64,000 bases of DNA from Thermoanaerobacter wiegelii Rt8.B1 (GCF_000147695.2 NC_015958.1:226501-290500), one strand, 5' to 3'. Positions 46,637-60,333 are shown, numbered from the stretch's first letter. Made by a program: numbers and translations. Notes: generated by a model from the letters alone, not told the origin.

Positions 46637-48398
46637 GTCTCTTCAGTCTGTGTCAAGTTTTCGTAGGTAAATTTTTTAAAAATTTTTTGCCTAACTTACC
46701 TCACCACCAACACGTAATTCACTTTACTAAATATGAAATATGTTCTATTTATGTTAAATTATTACTCCGAAAGAAAACAACAAACATCCTAATTTTTATT
46801 ACTTTTCAAATGACAAATACTGGCTATTAACCTTCTGCTTTAAACACTTACTGCCAAACCATTAGCTCGTGTTATCTCTTTTAAAACATATTTTATCCAT
46901 GGCCTTCCTGCAAATGGACCTTCTAAAATCGGCAGAGACACCTTTAACCATTTCTCTATGTCTTCAGCTTTATAATCCTTCCCTGTTTTTGATTGTACTA
47001 CTTCTTTTAATTTCTCCTGCTTTAAAAGGCCAACGCATTGTATAGTTTTCTAATTCCCCATTTGCCTTTTCCGCTAATATGCGAGACATTCTGTCTCCAC
47101 CTTCTATTGTCCATCTACAACCAAGCCGCTTCATTCTTCTAGCTATATTGTGCTGTATTTGCCCTTCTATGGCTCCTAATCGTTCTGTTCCAGGAGAATT
47201 TACTATACCTCCCCAGTTATCCAGCAAATACTTTAAAAGCTTAGTAAGTTTTTTCTTACGTTCTCCTTTGGCTCTCTTTATCGCCTCCCTTAATGTTCCC
47301 TCAGTTTTTTGTAGGTCGCCTTGGTAAATAGCTTCACGTACTTTGTCATAAGTTTCTTCGTCATACCAAAGTGCTTCTGTTAATTGTCTGTTAAGATGAT
47401 ATGGATCTAATCTATACTCTGCAGCAGGAAAATATTCTAAACCCTCTTTCGGCCATTCTGCTCCGTCTCCTCCTATGTATACTTTCTCTACACCTTCTAT
47501 ATCCCATTTGCATCCCACTTTTGCATAAGTCTCTTCCCATATCTCTTCACTATTACCTAATCCACTTACTACTAGCTTGTTCTTCAATCTATATCGCTCT
47601 TTATCTATCTTCTCTTTGCCTTCATAGGCTATTAAATGCTTTATTTCTCCCCTCTTTTTATCTGCTCTTTGTAGTCTTATTATCACCCCGTCACTTTCGA
47701 TATACAGTCTCTTTGTAACCTTCTCTCCTTTAGGAACCTCTCCATATTCAAAAACTTCTTTCCTTCTTTCTTCACTATCTTGTTTTAAAATTTCCCCTAA
47801 TTCCTGTACTGCTTTCCAAATTGTCATTGGACTAATGCCAGGGAAAAGATAACTTAATATCTCTGCTGCGCGCCTAAACGGCATTTCTGTACTTAGTTTT
47901 ACAGCTATCTCTCTTAACCTTGGCGTTATTTGGGAACGGGATGGCCAACCCAATAACTCATCTAGCAAAAACTTTGTCTCTCCTGTCTGTTTATTTCTGT
48001 AAAGACGCCTCCTGTAAATAAATTCTCCAAATGTACTAACAACCTGTTTCGCCCTAAATCCTACTACTTCCCATATGTTACGATCACGTTCCTTCATAAG
48101 ACGAGTATCTATTTCTTCTAAAGCCCATGCAAAAATTTGATTGGAAATTCTCTGCGTAAGCTCATGTATACCTTCTTCAAGTTCATAAAAGTCTTTGCTT
48201 TCTTTTATTATTTTTATTAAACCATTAGCAAAAAGCAGGATTGCACCCACTATGTGTCGAATATCTAACATATCAGACCTCACCTTCCTTTTCATTTTGT
48301 TTTTGATTGTGTTTTGGTGGTGAGGTCTTTTTTCTACATTTGACCCCCTTTTTCCTGCTTCATTTCACCTACTTAAATTTTACACTGCCGTCTCTTCA
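46637..48398 (-). mobile_element. second ISLre2-type element, divergent, 9-bp target duplication
   Basis: The element spans 46646-48389 (1744 bp). The 9-base direct repeat GTCTCTTCA lies at 46637-46645 and 48390-48398. Its ends are imperfect inverted repeats: GTCTGTGTCAAGTTTTCGTA at 46646 and, on the minus strand, GGCAGTGTAAAATTTAAGTA at 48389. The inner GTAGG block also occurs in the IS at 26809, so they are distant relatives. It has inserted about 70 bases upstream of addB. Confidence 0.9.
46840..48295 (-). pseudogene. ISLre2-family transposase, frameshifted near the C-terminus
   Basis: The main frame (48295 to 46970) encodes 441 residues with the candidate acidic residues in YIESDGVIIRL, YIGGDGAEWPKEGL and LGAIEGQIQH. 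After RWPFKAGE it shifts; the other frame continues EKLKEVVQSKTGKDYKAEDI and then PILEGPFAGRPWIKYVLKEI to a stop at 46840. One extra base near 47015-47025 would explain it. A functional protein could still result if the tail is dispensable. It is related to, but clearly different from, the transposase at 26889. Confidence 0.8.
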
Positions 48399-48461
48399 CC
48401 AAACATCAATAATGTGGTAACATTTATATTAGATGTCCTTTCGCTTAAAGGAGTGGACGAT

Positions 48462-51400
48462 ATGAGCATAAGATTTATATATGGAAGAGCAGGTACAGGC
48501 AAGACTGCCTTTTGCCTTAATGATATAAAGAGAAAATTGAATGATGGAAAATCCCACCCTCTTATACTACTTGTCCCCGAACAATTTACCTTTGAGGCAG
48601 AAAAATATCTTTTAAATACAATTGAAAAAGACGAAAAAATGAGGGCGCAAGTTTTAAGTTTTAAGACTTTGGTAAATAGGGTATTTACAGAAGTTGGAGG
48701 CCTTACCCGTCAGCACATGAAATCTTGTGGGAGGTCAATGCTTATTTATAAAATAATAGAAGACATACAAAAAGACCTTAAGGTTTATTCCAAAGCCTCC
48801 AGGCAGCAGGGTTTTATCAAAAAAGTTTCAGAAGTTATAACAGAGCTTAAAAGATTTGAAGTGACTCCTGAAAAGTTATTAGAGATAACTGAAACAATAG
48901 ATAATTTAGGATTAAGAGAAAAACTAAAAGACATAAGTTTAATATATTCTAAATTTGAAGAGAGTTTACACCAAAATTATATAGACCAAGAGGATGAGTT
49001 AACTCTTTTAGCAGAGAAACTCGAATATTCTTCTCAATTTGAAGGAGCGGAATTTTGGATAGACGGCTTTACAGGTTTTACGCCAAAGCAGTATAGGGTG
49101 ATAGAAAAGCTTTTAAAGAAAGCTTCAAGAGTAAATGTCACCCTCTGCATGGATACATCACACAACTCTTATGAAATTGATACTACAGACCTTTTTTACA
49201 CTACTAAAAAGACAGAAGACAAACTTTTAGAAATATGCCAAAGAAATAATATATCTTATGAAAAACCGGTGTACTTAAATGGAGAAATACCTGAAAGATT
49301 TAGAGAAAGTGAAGAACTAAGTTTTATAGAAAAACATCTCTTTTCCTACCCTTACAAAGTATATCTAAAAGAAACAGAGGATATAAGCATATTTAAGGCT
49401 GTCAATGTCTATAGCGAAGTTGAAGAGACTGCAAGAGATATCATAAGATTAGTGAGAGATGAGGGGTTTAGGTATTCTGACATTGTGGTAGCTACTCGCG
49501 ATTTAAATAGATATCATAAACTCATAAAAGCTATATTTTCTCAATATGGAATTCCCTATTTTATAGATCTAAAGATAGAAATAAAAAACAACCCCATCAT
49601 CGTTTTTATAACCTCTCTTTTTGATATTCATTTAAAAAGATGGTCTTATGAGTCTGTTTTTAGATACCTAAAGACAGGTTTTACAGATTTAGAAAAAGAG
49701 GACATAAACCTTATTGAGAATTATGTTTTAGCTAACGGTATAAAGGGAGATAAATGGAAAGAGGAAGTTTGGAATTACAGGTTAAATTACAGATTTGATA
49801 GACTTTCAATAGAGGAAGATGAAAAAGAGATAATAGAGAGAGTGAATGAAATAAAAAGAAAAATCGCAACTTCCTTACAGGATTTTTATAAAAAATTTTC
49901 TAAATCGAAGAATATTAAAGAAGCTTGTGGCACTTTGTATGACTTTTTAGTTGAAATGAAATTGCCTCAAAAGATTGAAAAATTAATTGAAAAATTCAAA
50001 GAAGAAAAGGAATATGACACAGCAAATCAATACGCACAGGTTTGGGATATTGTTGTAGATGTTTTAGATCAATTGGTAGAAGTGATGGGGGAAGAGAAAG
50101 TTACAGTAGAACAGTTTGCGAAGATACTCAGCATAGGATTTGATGAATATCAAATTGGAAGTATTCCTCCTGCACTTGATGAAGTTTTGGTTACCAGTGT
50201 CGATAGGATGAAAAGTCACAATGCAAAAGCCCTTTACATAATCGGCGTAAATGATGGTATATTTCCTGCTGCTCTTTTTGAGGAAGGAATTTTGACAGAT
50301 GGGGATAGGGAAATTTTAGCTTCCCATAATGTGGAGTTAGACAGAGATACAAAGACTAAAATATTTGAAGAGCAATTTTTAGTCTACACTGCTCTGACTT
50401 CCACAAGTAAATTTTTAAGGATAAGCTATCCCATTGCTGACCATGAAGGGAAAAGCTTAAGACCCTCTATAATAATTTCCCGCTTGAAAAAGATTTTTCC
50501 TAAAATAAAGCAGTTTAGCAACGTGGTAGAGATGGATACAGCAGAGGAAAATTTAAATCGCGTATCAACACCTTCACCTACTTTTAATGAAATGGTAAGT
50601 GCAGTTAAAAAATGGGATATTACAAACAAAATGCATCCTCTGTGGTTGGATGTGTATAAATGGTATGCTAAAAGTGAATCATGGAAGCCGAAATTGACAA
50701 GGGCTTTAGAAGGACTTTATTACACTAATCAGGTTGAAAAAGTACCTGCCCACAAGGTAAAAAAGTTGTATGGGGATGAAATGTATTTTAGCGTATCCAG
50801 ACTTGAAAAATACGCAGCTTGTCCTTTTGCTTATTTTGTCCAATACGGGCTTAAAGCGAAAGAAAGGAAAATATTTAGTTTCGAGCCTCCTGATTTAGGG
50901 ACCTTTATGCACAATGTCCTTGACAGATTTTCAAAGGCATTGGAGGAAGAAGGACTTACTTGGCAGGATATTGACAGAGAGTGGTGCGATGAGGCTGTGG
51001 CTATTATTGTGGATGACATGATACAAAAAATACCAGGATATATTTTAAACAGCAGTCCCAGATACAAATATCTTGCTGAAAGGTTAAAAAGAGTGCTTTC
51101 TAATGCGGTATGGGTGGTATCTGAGCATATAAAGAGAAGTTCTTTTGTGCCTTTAGACCATGAGGTTGCTTTTGGCGATAACCAAAAGTATCCTCCTATA
51201 AAGATTGTGCTGTCAAATGGTGAGGAGATAAATCTCATAGGGAGGATAGACAGGGTTGATATATTTGAAAAAGAGGATGAAGCCTATATAAGGATAATAG
51301 ATTACAAGTCTGGCAACAAAACTTTAGACCTTTCAGATGTGTTTTATGGTTTAGAACTTCAGCTTTTGATATATTTAGATGCTATATTAGAAAGTGCAAT

Positions 51401-51923
51401 AAACGGAAACACAAATTTAAATCCGGCTGGCATATTCTACTTTAAAATAGATGACCCGATTATAAAGGCAGATAAAGATATATCAGATGAAGAGTTGCAA
51501 ATGCAAATTTTTAAAAAGTTGAGATTGGAAGGGCTTGTTTTAAATGATGCTCAAATCATAAAAGAGATGGACAAATCAATTGAAGGTACTTCTTATATAA
51601 TTCCAGCAACAATCAATAAAGACGGGAGTGTAGGCAAAAACACCAAAGGAGCCACAAAAGAGCAGTTTGAATTGTTGAGAAGGCACGTCAAAAAGACCAT
51701 ACAACGTCTCAGCGAACAGATGTTAGAGGGAAACATTTCAATTTCTCCATATAAAAAAGATAAAGAAACTCCTTGTAAATATTGCCCTTACTCTTCTGTC
51801 TGCCAATTTGAAACGAATTTTAAAGGGAATGAGTACAGGATTATAAAGAGTAAAGATGTTGAGGAGATATGGAGTATATTGGAACAGGAAGTGGAGTCAG
51901 ATGGAAACCAAATGGACTTATGA
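48462..51923 (+). CDS. addB: ATP-dependent helicase/deoxyribonuclease subunit AddB
   Basis: A 1153-residue protein that, with AddA, resects double-strand breaks. Walker [12 protein letters not shown] is at the very N-terminus; the RecB-type nuclease core ([20 protein letters not shown], then YKSG) is at about residue 930, and the four Cys of the iron-sulphur cluster are in YAACPFAY and [11 protein letters not shown]. The frame starts at 48414, but AAAGGAGTGG with ATG 48462 is the proper start. The IS ends 73 bases upstream, so the native promoter may have been displaced. Confidence 0.95.
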   Translation: MSIRFIYGRAGTGKTAFCLNDIKRKLNDGKSHPLILLVPEQFTFEAEKYLLNTIEKDEKMRAQVLSFKTLVNRVFTEVGGLTRQHMKSCGRSMLIYKIIEDIQKDLKVYSKASRQQGFIKKVSEVITELKRFEVTPEKLLEITETIDNLGLREKLKDISLIYSKFEESLHQNYIDQEDELTLLAEKLEYSSQFEGAEFWIDGFTGFTPKQYRVIEKLLKKASRVNVTLCMDTSHNSYEIDTTDLFYTTKKTEDKLLEICQRNNISYEKPVYLNGEIPERFRESEELSFIEKHLFSYPYKVYLKETEDISIFKAVNVYSEVEETARDIIRLVRDEGFRYSDIVVATRDLNRYHKLIKAIFSQYGIPYFIDLKIEIKNNPIIVFITSLFDIHLKRWSYESVFRYLKTGFTDLEKEDINLIENYVLANGIKGDKWKEEVWNYRLNYRFDRLSIEEDEKEIIERVNEIKRKIATSLQDFYKKFSKSKNIKEACGTLYDFLVEMKLPQKIEKLIEKFKEEKEYDTANQYAQVWDIVVDVLDQLVEVMGEEKVTVEQFAKILSIGFDEYQIGSIPPALDEVLVTSVDRMKSHNAKALYIIGVNDGIFPAALFEEGILTDGDREILASHNVELDRDTKTKIFEEQFLVYTALTSTSKFLRISYPIADHEGKSLRPSIIISRLKKIFPKIKQFSNVVEMDTAEENLNRVSTPSPTFNEMVSAVKKWDITNKMHPLWLDVYKWYAKSESWKPKLTRALEGLYYTNQVEKVPAHKVKKLYGDEMYFSVSRLEKYAACPFAYFVQYGLKAKERKIFSFEPPDLGTFMHNVLDRFSKALEEEGLTWQDIDREWCDEAVAIIVDDMIQKIPGYILNSSPRYKYLAERLKRVLSNAVWVVSEHIKRSSFVPLDHEVAFGDNQKYPPIKIVLSNGEEINLIGRIDRVDIFEKEDEAYIRIIDYKSGNKTLDLSDVFYGLELQLLIYLDAILESAINGNTNLNPAGIFYFKIDDPIIKADKDISDEELQMQIFKKLRLEGLVLNDAQIIKEMDKSIEGTSYIIPATINKDGSVGKNTKGATKEQFELLRRHVKKTIQRLSEQMLEGNISISPYKKDKETPCKYCPYSSVCQFETNFKGNEYRIIKSKDVEEIWSILEQEVESDGNQMDL

Positions 51924-54900
51924 ACAACAGCTGGCTATAAATACAAGGGGCAGTAATCTCTTGGTGGCAGCAGGTGCAGGCTCTGGCAAAACGGCTGTCT
52001 TAGTTGAAAGAATCATAAAACTTGTCACGGATGACAAAAATCCTGTAGATATTGATAAACTTTTAGTTGTTACTTTTACAAATGCTGCCGCTTCTGAGAT
52101 GAGAGAAAGGATAGCAGAAGCGTTGATTTCTAAGTTAGACCAAAATCCGGAAGACAGGCGGCTTAGCAATCAGCTAACATTACTTAACAAAGCTACAATC
52201 ACCACAATTCACTCCTTCTGCTTGGAAGTAGTGAGAAATAACTTTTTTCTCATAGATTTAGACCCTAACTTTAGAATAGGGGATGATACAGAAACTTTAC
52301 TTTTAAAATTAGAGGCGGTAGAGGAGCTTTTTGAGGAATTATATCAAAAAGAGGATAATGAAGATTTTTTGACATTGGTTGAAAGTTATGGAGGCACAAA
52401 GGACGATAAACCCCTTGTAGATATTCTTTTAAAATTGTACGATTTTGTAAAATCACTTCCCTGGCCTGAAAAATGGCTTAGGGATGTGTTATTAAGCTTT
52501 GAAGTTAAAGAGGATTTTCATTTTGAAAATTCACAATGGGCGGCAGTAATATTAGACAGTTTAAAAGTAGAAATGTCAGGGCTTTTAAATGGAATGTATG
52601 TGGCAATTGATAAGCTTCATGGTGAAAATGGGCTACAAAGCTATCTTGATAATTTTGAAATAGAGGCGGAAAGCTTGGAAAAACTTCTAGACTGTGAAAA
52701 TTGGGAGGAATTTAGAAAACAGATAAATGCCATAGAGTTTGATAGACTTCCCAGAGCAGGTAAAGATGCAGACCATAAAGTAAAAGATGAAGTGACAAAA
52801 ATAAGAAATGAGGTTAAAGCTAAAATTAAGGAGATAAGAAATAAGTTTTTTTCAGATGACATAGAAAAAATTGAAGAAGAAATTAAAGCTTTGTACCCTA
52901 TCATAAAGGCTTTAGTGGATTTGATTCTACTTTTTGATAAAAAATATACTGATAAAAAAAGGGAAAAAGGCATTATAGACTTTAATGACATTGAACATTT
53001 TGCACTGCAAATTTTGACAGAAGTCGATGAAAACGGGAATGTGAAGCCTTCAGAGGCAGCTTTGATGTATAGAGAAAAATTCCAAGAAATTTTTGTGGAT
53101 GAATATCAAGATTCTAATTTAATACAGGAAGTTATACTAAGCACTATAGCCCGAGAAGACACACCTAACAGGTTTATGGTAGGAGATGTAAAACAGAGCA
53201 TATACAGGTTTAGGCAGGCAAATCCTCATATATTTTTTGAAAAGTACAATACTTATTCTTCAAAAGAGGAAGATAAAAATAAAAAGATACTGCTTTATAA
53301 AAATTTCAGAAGCAGACCCCAAATCATAGATGCGGTAAATTTCATTTTCAAAAAAATAATGTCTAAGAATGTAGGGGAGATAGATTATACAGAGGAAGAG
53401 AAGTTAAATTGTGGAGCAGATTTTGGAACACCTCCTCTTGATGCCATTGTAGGTGGACCTGTGGAAATACATTTGATAGAGAAAAATGATGAAACTCCTG
53501 AAGAGGAAGAATTAGAGGTTTATGGGGAAGAAGAGGAAGAGATTATTGACAACATACAAGTAGAAGCAAGGGTGGTAGCTCAAAGGATAAAGGAATTAGT
53601 TACACAAAATGAGAAAAATACCTTTATGGTTTATGATAAAAACCTCAAAAATTATAGGCCTGTTGAGTATAGGGATATAGTAATACTTTTGAGGGCTACA
53701 GAAAGATGGGCACCTGTATTTTTAGAAGAATTTATAAATGTCGGTATTCCTGCTTTTGCGGACACAGGAACGGGATACTTTGAAACAACGGAGATAAAGA
53801 CTATAATATCTCTCCTTCAGGTGATAGACAACCCAATGCAAGATATTCCGTTGTTGGCAGTTTTGAGGTCTCCTATTTTTTCCTTTACCCCAGAAGAATT
53901 AATTGACATAAGGTTAGAAGAGCCTAATAGAGCTATATATGAAGCACTTAAAAAGGTATCACAAAGGGAGGCTGAATTAGGGCAAAAAGCTAAAAGTTTC
54001 TTAGAATCATTGAAAAAGTGGCAAGAGAAAGCCATTTATATGCCGGTGGATGAGTTTTTGTGGTATTTATATCAAGACACTGGTTATTATGCCTATGTAG
54101 GGGCAATGCCTCAAGGAGTGCAGAGGCAGGCAAACTTGAGGATTTTGTTTGAAAGGGCAAAGCAGTACGAGGAAACAAGTTTTAAAGGGCTGTTTAACTT
54201 TATCAATTTTATAAACCGCCTCAAAGTCAGCAGTGGCGATATGGGAAGTGCTAAAATAGTAGGAGAAAATGAAAATGTAGTCAGGATAATGAGTATACAC
54301 AAAAGTAAAGGTCTTGAATTCCCGGTAGTTATAGTTGCAGGCTTAGGTAAACAGTTTAATTTAAAGGATTTAAGTCAAAGCGTATTGTACCATCATTTAT
54401 TAGGATTAGGCCCTGAGTTTGTGGACTTCAAAAGAAGAATTTCTTATCCCAGCATTGTGAAAGAGGCAATAAAAAACAAAATAAAGTTAGAAAGCCTTTC
54501 TGAAGAGATGAGAGTTTTGTACGTTGCTTTGACAAGGGCAAAAGAAAAGTTAATATTAGTTGGAAGTGTTAAAGACATAAAGGAAAAAGTGAAAAAATGG
54601 TGCAATATTGCTATGTTGGAGAGTAAGGTGCCTGAGTATGAAATTTTAAAAGGTAAAAGTTATATAGATTGGATAGGTCCTGCTGTTATAAAGCATGCGG
54701 ATTTAAAACCTTTAAGGGATTTTGCACAGGTACAATATGTGGCTGTGGAAGAGGATAGCTCACAGTGGCAGGTAAGGATTTGGAATAAAAAAGATGTGAT
54801 TTTTGATAAAAAACAGGTTGAGGAAGAGACAAACTTATTGCAAAGGCTTGAAAACTTAGATTTAGATAGCCCTAGCAGTGAATTTTATGATGAAGTGACA

Positions 54901-55593
54901 AGGCGTTTAAATTATGTATATCCTCATGAAAAAGCCTGCCATTTGCCTGCGAAACTTTCTGTTACAGAAATTAAAAGAATTTTAAACGAAGAAGTAATAG
55001 ATGAGGACACTACTTCAATATTTGAAAAAACAGTCCTTAAAATCCCTGCCTTTTTAGAAAAGAAAAAAGGACTTACTGCAGCCGAAAAAGGTATAGCTAT
55101 GCACCTTGTCATGCAAAAATTAGATTTAAATGGGGATTTGAGTGTAGAAGGCATAAAGAAGCAAATTAAGAATATGGTGGATAGAGAGATTTTGACAGAA
55201 GCACAGGCTAAAGAGATAGACATAAGAAGAATTGAAGAATTTTTTAGAGCTTCTCTTGGAAGGAGAATGTTAAGTTCTCAAAATGTAAAAAGGGAAGTGC
55301 CTTTCCATATAAAAATTAAAAGTACAGAAGTTTACAAAGATTTGCCTGAAGAATACGAAAATGAATTTATAGCTGTGCAAGGCATTATTGACTGCTTTTT
55401 TGAAGAAGAGGGAAAAATAATCCTTATTGATTACAAGACGGATTATGTGACAGAGGAAATGATGGAGGAAATAAAAGAAAAATATAAAGTGCAGATAGAT
55501 CTTTATGCAAAGGCTTTAGAAAAGATTACTGGCAAAAGAGTCAAAGAAAAATATATTTACCTCTTCTTTAATGGAATGATTCTGGAATATTAA
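51901..55593 (+). CDS. addA: ATP-dependent helicase/nuclease subunit AddA
   Basis: A 1230-residue UvrD-type helicase with C-terminal nuclease. Motifs in order: Walker [86 protein letters not shown], and the nuclease IDYKTDYV near the end. ATG 51901 overlaps the end of addB by 23 bases and has GTGGAG upstream, so translation is coupled. The gene is intact. Confidence 0.96.
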   Translation: METKWTYEQQLAINTRGSNLLVAAGAGSGKTAVLVERIIKLVTDDKNPVDIDKLLVVTFTNAAASEMRERIAEALISKLDQNPEDRRLSNQLTLLNKATITTIHSFCLEVVRNNFFLIDLDPNFRIGDDTETLLLKLEAVEELFEELYQKEDNEDFLTLVESYGGTKDDKPLVDILLKLYDFVKSLPWPEKWLRDVLLSFEVKEDFHFENSQWAAVILDSLKVEMSGLLNGMYVAIDKLHGENGLQSYLDNFEIEAESLEKLLDCENWEEFRKQINAIEFDRLPRAGKDADHKVKDEVTKIRNEVKAKIKEIRNKFFSDDIEKIEEEIKALYPIIKALVDLILLFDKKYTDKKREKGIIDFNDIEHFALQILTEVDENGNVKPSEAALMYREKFQEIFVDEYQDSNLIQEVILSTIAREDTPNRFMVGDVKQSIYRFRQANPHIFFEKYNTYSSKEEDKNKKILLYKNFRSRPQIIDAVNFIFKKIMSKNVGEIDYTEEEKLNCGADFGTPPLDAIVGGPVEIHLIEKNDETPEEEELEVYGEEEEEIIDNIQVEARVVAQRIKELVTQNEKNTFMVYDKNLKNYRPVEYRDIVILLRATERWAPVFLEEFINVGIPAFADTGTGYFETTEIKTIISLLQVIDNPMQDIPLLAVLRSPIFSFTPEELIDIRLEEPNRAIYEALKKVSQREAELGQKAKSFLESLKKWQEKAIYMPVDEFLWYLYQDTGYYAYVGAMPQGVQRQANLRILFERAKQYEETSFKGLFNFINFINRLKVSSGDMGSAKIVGENENVVRIMSIHKSKGLEFPVVIVAGLGKQFNLKDLSQSVLYHHLLGLGPEFVDFKRRISYPSIVKEAIKNKIKLESLSEEMRVLYVALTRAKEKLILVGSVKDIKEKVKKWCNIAMLESKVPEYEILKGKSYIDWIGPAVIKHADLKPLRDFAQVQYVAVEEDSSQWQVRIWNKKDVIFDKKQVEEETNLLQRLENLDLDSPSSEFYDEVTRRLNYVYPHEKACHLPAKLSVTEIKRILNEEVIDEDTTSIFEKTVLKIPAFLEKKKGLTAAEKGIAMHLVMQKLDLNGDLSVEGIKKQIKNMVDREILTEAQAKEIDIRRIEEFFRASLGRRMLSSQNVKREVPFHIKIKSTEVYKDLPEEYENEFIAVQGIIDCFFEEEGKIILIDYKTDYVTEEMMEEIKEKYKVQIDLYAKALEKITGKRVKEKYIYLFFNGMILEY

Positions 55594-55603
55594 GGGTGAT
55601 AAA

Positions 55604-56820
55604 ATGAGGATTTTACATACTTCAGACTGGCATTTGGGAAAAAGCCTTGAAAATTTTTCAAGGATTGAAGAGCAGGAGAAATTTTTAGAGGATTTTGTGC
55701 AGATGGTGGAGGAAAATAATGTAGACCTGGTCATAATTGCCGGGGATATATACGATTCTTCAAACCCTCCTGCAAGGGCGGAAATGCTTTTTTACACAAC
55801 TTTAAAAAACTTTCCAACGGGGAAAGAGTGATTTTGGTCATAGCAGGAAATCATGATAATCCAGAGAGGCTTTCAGCTGCAAGCCCCCTTGCATATGAAC
55901 ATGGAGTGATACTTTTAGGTACTCCTAAAAGTATTGCTCCTAAAGGAGACTTTGGAAAGTTTAAAATTTTAGATTCGGGAGAAGGTTTTTTAGAAATAGA
56001 GTTAAAAGGCGAAAAAGCTGTAATTATAGCTCTTCCTTATCCCAGTGAAAAAAGGCTAAATGAAATTTTTACATCAGAATTGGAGGAAGAGAAAAGGCAG
56101 AAAAGTTACTCTGAAAGAGTTGGTGAAATTTTTAATGACCTTTCGAAAAAATACAGAGAAGATACTATAAACATTGCGGTATCTCATATTTTTGTTGCAG
56201 GAGGTGAGGAGTCAGGTTCAGAGAGGCCTATTCAGTTAGGAGGAAGTTTTACAGTAGAAATAAGGCACCTGCCACAAAAGGCGCAGTACATAGCTCTCGG
56301 ACACCTTCACAAACCTCAGAGAATTTCTTCTACTCTTCCTGCTTATTATTCTGGTTCCCCTCTTCAGTACAGCAAAAGTGAGATGAACCATTCTAAATGT
56401 GCTTATTTAGTAGATTTAAAGGTAGGAGAACCTGCACTTGTGAAGGAAATATATTTTAAAAATTACAAGCCTATTGAAGTGTTTAGGTGTAATGGTATAG
56501 AGGAGGCTTTAGAGATTTGCAATGAATACAGGGATAAAGATATATGGGCATATTTCGAGATTAAAACTGAGTCTCCACTGCCTTCTTCAAAGATAAAAGA
56601 AATGAAGAGCATATTACCGGATATAGTTGAAATAAAGCCAATTTTGCCAGAGGATGAGATGGAAATTGAAGACTATGAGATAGATGATAAAAGTGTAAAG
56701 GAACTTTTTGAAGAATTTTATTTAAAGGAAAACAAAATTCCTCCAACAGAGGAGGTTTTAGAACTTTTTATGAGTATAGTAAAGGAAGAGGATGAGGAAG
56801 ATGAGACCTCTGAAGCTTAA
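55604..56820 (+). pseudogene. sbcD: exonuclease subunit SbcD, single frameshift
   Basis: The first frame (55604-55831) encodes the Mre11-type start MRILHTSDWHLGKSLEN and IIAGDIYDSSNPPARAE; the second (55828-56820) continues with VILVIAGNHDNPERLSAASP and the remaining phosphodiesterase motifs (ISHIFVAGGEESGSERP-like, LGHLHKPQ). One extra base in the G4 run at 55819-55822 would join them seamlessly. The stop of the first frame overlaps a GTG start (GAGTGA), so limited restart is possible. Either a real inactivating mutation or a homopolymer sequencing error. Confidence 0.9.
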
Positions 56821-59800
56821 AATTGCTGGGCTTAATAGTTTTGTAGAAGAACAAATTATTGATTTTGAAGTCCTAACAGAAAAAGGACTTTTTGGCATAT
56901 TTGGTCCCACAGGAAGTGGAAAATCCACTATTATAGATGCAATTACTCTTTCAATGTACGGGAAAATTCCCAGAAATAGCAAGGATTTTATAAATACTCA
57001 ATCTACATCTATGTCTTTGACATACCAGTTTGAAATAGGTGTTGATGGGGCAAGAAAAAGGTATATAGTTGAGAGAAATGTAAAAAGGGACGCAAAAAGC
57101 GGCGGTTATAAAACTACATTAGCAAGACTGCGGGAAATAGGGGAAAGTGGAGAAAGAGTTTTGGCAGAAAAAGATAGGGAAGTTCAGCAAAAAATAGTGG
57201 ATTTAATTGGACTTACAGCAGAGGATTTTACTCGTTCTGTAGTGCTTCCACAAGGGAAATTTAGTGAATTTTTAAAGCTAACAGGCAAAGAAAGAAGGGA
57301 CATGTTAGAGAGGATTTTTGGCTTAGAAAAGTATGGAAGCAAATTACTTGTTAGAATAAGAGATGTAAAGAGAGAAAAAAGTAATTTATTGAATGAGGTA
57401 ATTGCGAAGTTGAGTCAGCACGAAGGTGTTACTAAAGAAGCATTGGAAGATTTAAAGAAAAAGTTTGAGATTTTAAAAGAAGAAGAGAAAACTTTAAAAG
57501 AACAAAAGGATAAATTAGATAAAGAAAGGGAAAAACTTAAAGGGATATGGGAAAAACAGCAGGAGTTAAATCAATTTTTGCAGAAGAAGGAAGTCTTAGA
57601 CCAGCAATTAAAAGAAATAGAAGGTAAAAAGGAAAAGTTAAAAAAAGCGGAAAAGGCATTATCAGTAAAACCGTATATAGACTCTTTAGTGGAGACAGAG
57701 AAAAAACTCATTTCAAATCAAAAGGATGTGGAAAAGTATTCTAAAGAGTTGGAGGAGGCTGAAAAATTACTTGAGAAGGTAGAAAAAGAATATGAGGCTT
57801 CATTAAAAGAAAAGGAAGAAAAAATTCCTCTCATAATTGAAAAGGAAGAAAGGCTTAAAAGGGCTTTTAAACTGAGAGATGAGATAAAAAAGATTAATAG
57901 TGAAAGGGAGAAACTTGTAAAGGAGTATAAAGATTTAAAAAAGCAGATAGATGGGATAGGAAGAGAAATAAAAGCCCTGTCCGATTCTATAGATATAGCA
58001 AAAAAAAGCTTAAGTGAGAAGGAAAAAAGAATTAATGAAATTAAAGTTGATTCGAATAAAAGGGAAAAAATTTTTGCTGCTTTTGAGATTCAGAAAGAGT
58101 TTGAAAGGGCAGACAAAGAGAAAAAAGAAAAGGAGAAAAGAATTTTAGAATTAAAAGAGCTAATAGGTAAGCAGCAGAAAGATATTGAAAAAATAGATAA
58201 TTTATTGAAACGAAAAGAAAAAGAAATACAAGAGGTTGACAATAATATAAAAAAACTTGAAATGCAAAAGCCTCCCACAAATGAAGACCTTTTGGACCTG
58301 CAAAAAAGTTTAGAAAGAAAAAGAGTAGAAATTTTAGAATTGAAAGAAAAAGAAAAGTTAAAAAATGAGGCGGAAAATAATTTAAAAGAAATTTTAAAAA
58401 TAAAAGAAGAAATAAATAATGAGATAAAAGAGATTGAAGAGAAATTAAAAAATAAAAATAATAGTTTGGAAGAAGTAAAAAAAGATATAGAGGAACTTGT
58501 AAAAAACAACATGGCAGGTGAACTGGCAGAGGGATTAAAAGAAGGTGTTCCCTGTCCTGTCTGTGGTTCGATTCATCATGTAAGATTGGCACAAAAGGTA
58601 GAGGAAGACTTAATAAAAGAAAAGCAGGAAATAAAGGCAAACTTAGAAAAGGATATAATGGACTATCAAAGTAAGCTTTTTAAATTAAAAGGTGAATTAT
58701 CAGGAATAGAAGTCAAAGAAGAGATGTATAAGAAAGAATATGATAAACTGTGGGATATATTAAAAGACATTAACCTTTTAAAGTTAGAAGAAGAATTAAA
58801 TAAGATGGAGTCTGATTTTATACAGTGGAAAGAAAAATTAGAAAAATGGAATAAGAGTAAGGAAGAATTAGAGACCTTAATTAAAAATTAAAGGAGGAAA
58901 AAGCAAGTTTAGATTTAGAACATACAAGATTAAAAGAAGGTATAAATAAAGATATTAGCCTTTTGAAAGAGTTTGAGTCTTCTCTTGAGGCTATTAGTAT
59001 AACTTACAGTGAATTAGAAGGTCAGTTAAGAATATCAAGGGAAGAATTGGGGATTTCAGATTTTAAAGAAAAAGTGGAGGAAATAAATCAAAAAGAGAGG
59101 GAAATAGAAGGGCTGAGGAATGAAATAGAGAATTTTAAAAATACGATTGAAGAATTGACAAATAAAAAGGAAACCCTTTCAAACAATCTCAATGCTCTTT
59201 CAATAAGGAAAGGACAGATAGAGGAAATAGGTAAGGAAAAAAGTAAAAACCTTCGGGAGAGGCAGCAGGAGTTTGATTCTTTATCAGAAGGTAGAGACAT
59301 AGAAGAATATTTAAAAGAGATTCAGTATAATAAAGAAAAAATTACAAAAATGGAGAGTGCTTTAAAAGAAACTTTAGAAAGGGCAAGAAAGGATAAACAA
59401 AATATAGAGAGTAAAAAGATATCTACCCTTGAGAGTCGGGACCTTTTAAATAATATGTTTAGGGAACAAAGTGAAAAATTAGAAAATGCTCTATTAGAAA
59501 AGGGATTCAAGGATAAAAAAGAGGCTTTGGAGTATTTATTAGACAGTGAAAATATTAAAAAAATTGAGGAAGAAATTAAGAATTTTGAAAATGAATATGT
59601 ATCTGTAAACAAAAGTATAGACAGACTGATGGAGATATTGCAAGGGCAGAAAATTAATGAAGAAGAATGGAATCAATTAGAAGAAAGCATTAAAGGGTTG
59701 GAACAGGTCTTAAACGAAAAAAGGAAGGAAATAGGCGCTACAGAAAAGGCTATTTCAGATATGCAAGAGAATTTGCAAAAAGTAGAAGAATTTACGAAGC

Positions 59801-60333
59801 AGAAAAAGGAATTAGAGCGTGTAGTGGATATATTAAATGAATTGGACAATCTTTTTCAGGGGAATAAATTTGTAGATTTTATTGCCGCAAGACAGCTTAA
59901 ATATATAACCTTTTTTGCATCAAAAAGGCTTAAGGAAATAAGCAGGGGAAGGTATGCCCTTGAGATTGATTCAGACAACAATTTTGTAATGAGAGATGAC
60001 TTCAATGGCGGAGTAAGAAGGTCTGTAGATACTTTATCTGGCGGTGAAACTTTTTTGACATCCCTTTCTTTAGCTTTGGCTCTTTCTTCTCATATACAAT
60101 TAAAGGGAAGAGCCCCTTTAGAATTCTTTTTCTTAGATGAAGGTTTTGGAAGTCTTGACGCGGAACTTTTGGATATAGTGATGACCTCTTTAGAAAGGCT
60201 TAAAAAAGACAAAATGGTAGTGGGCATAATAAGCCATGTAGAAGAATTAAAAGACAGAGTACCTGTAAAACTAATTGTTACACCACCTGCCGTCTCTGGC
60301 GAAGGGAGTAAGGTGAGAATAGAATATACATAG
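56801..60333 (+). pseudogene. sbcC: exonuclease subunit SbcC, single frameshift
   Basis: The first part (56801-58891) has the N-terminal ATPase lobe (IFGPTGSGKSTIIDAITLSM), a long coiled coil and the zinc hook PCPVCGS. The second part (58892-60333) continues the coiled coil and holds the signature LSGGETFLTSLSLALALS and Walker B FFFLDEGFGSLDAELLD. One extra A in the A5 run at 58883-58887 would fuse them into a typical protein of about 1177 residues. The start at ATG 56801 overlaps the end of sbcD by 20 bases. Both lobes are needed for ATP binding, so the frameshifted gene should be inactive unless the sequence is in error. Confidence 0.9.

Noticed and set aside
58041-58640. 199-residue open frame antisense to sbcC
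   Set aside because: Leu/Phe/Ser-rich shadow of the coiled coil; no ribosome binding site.
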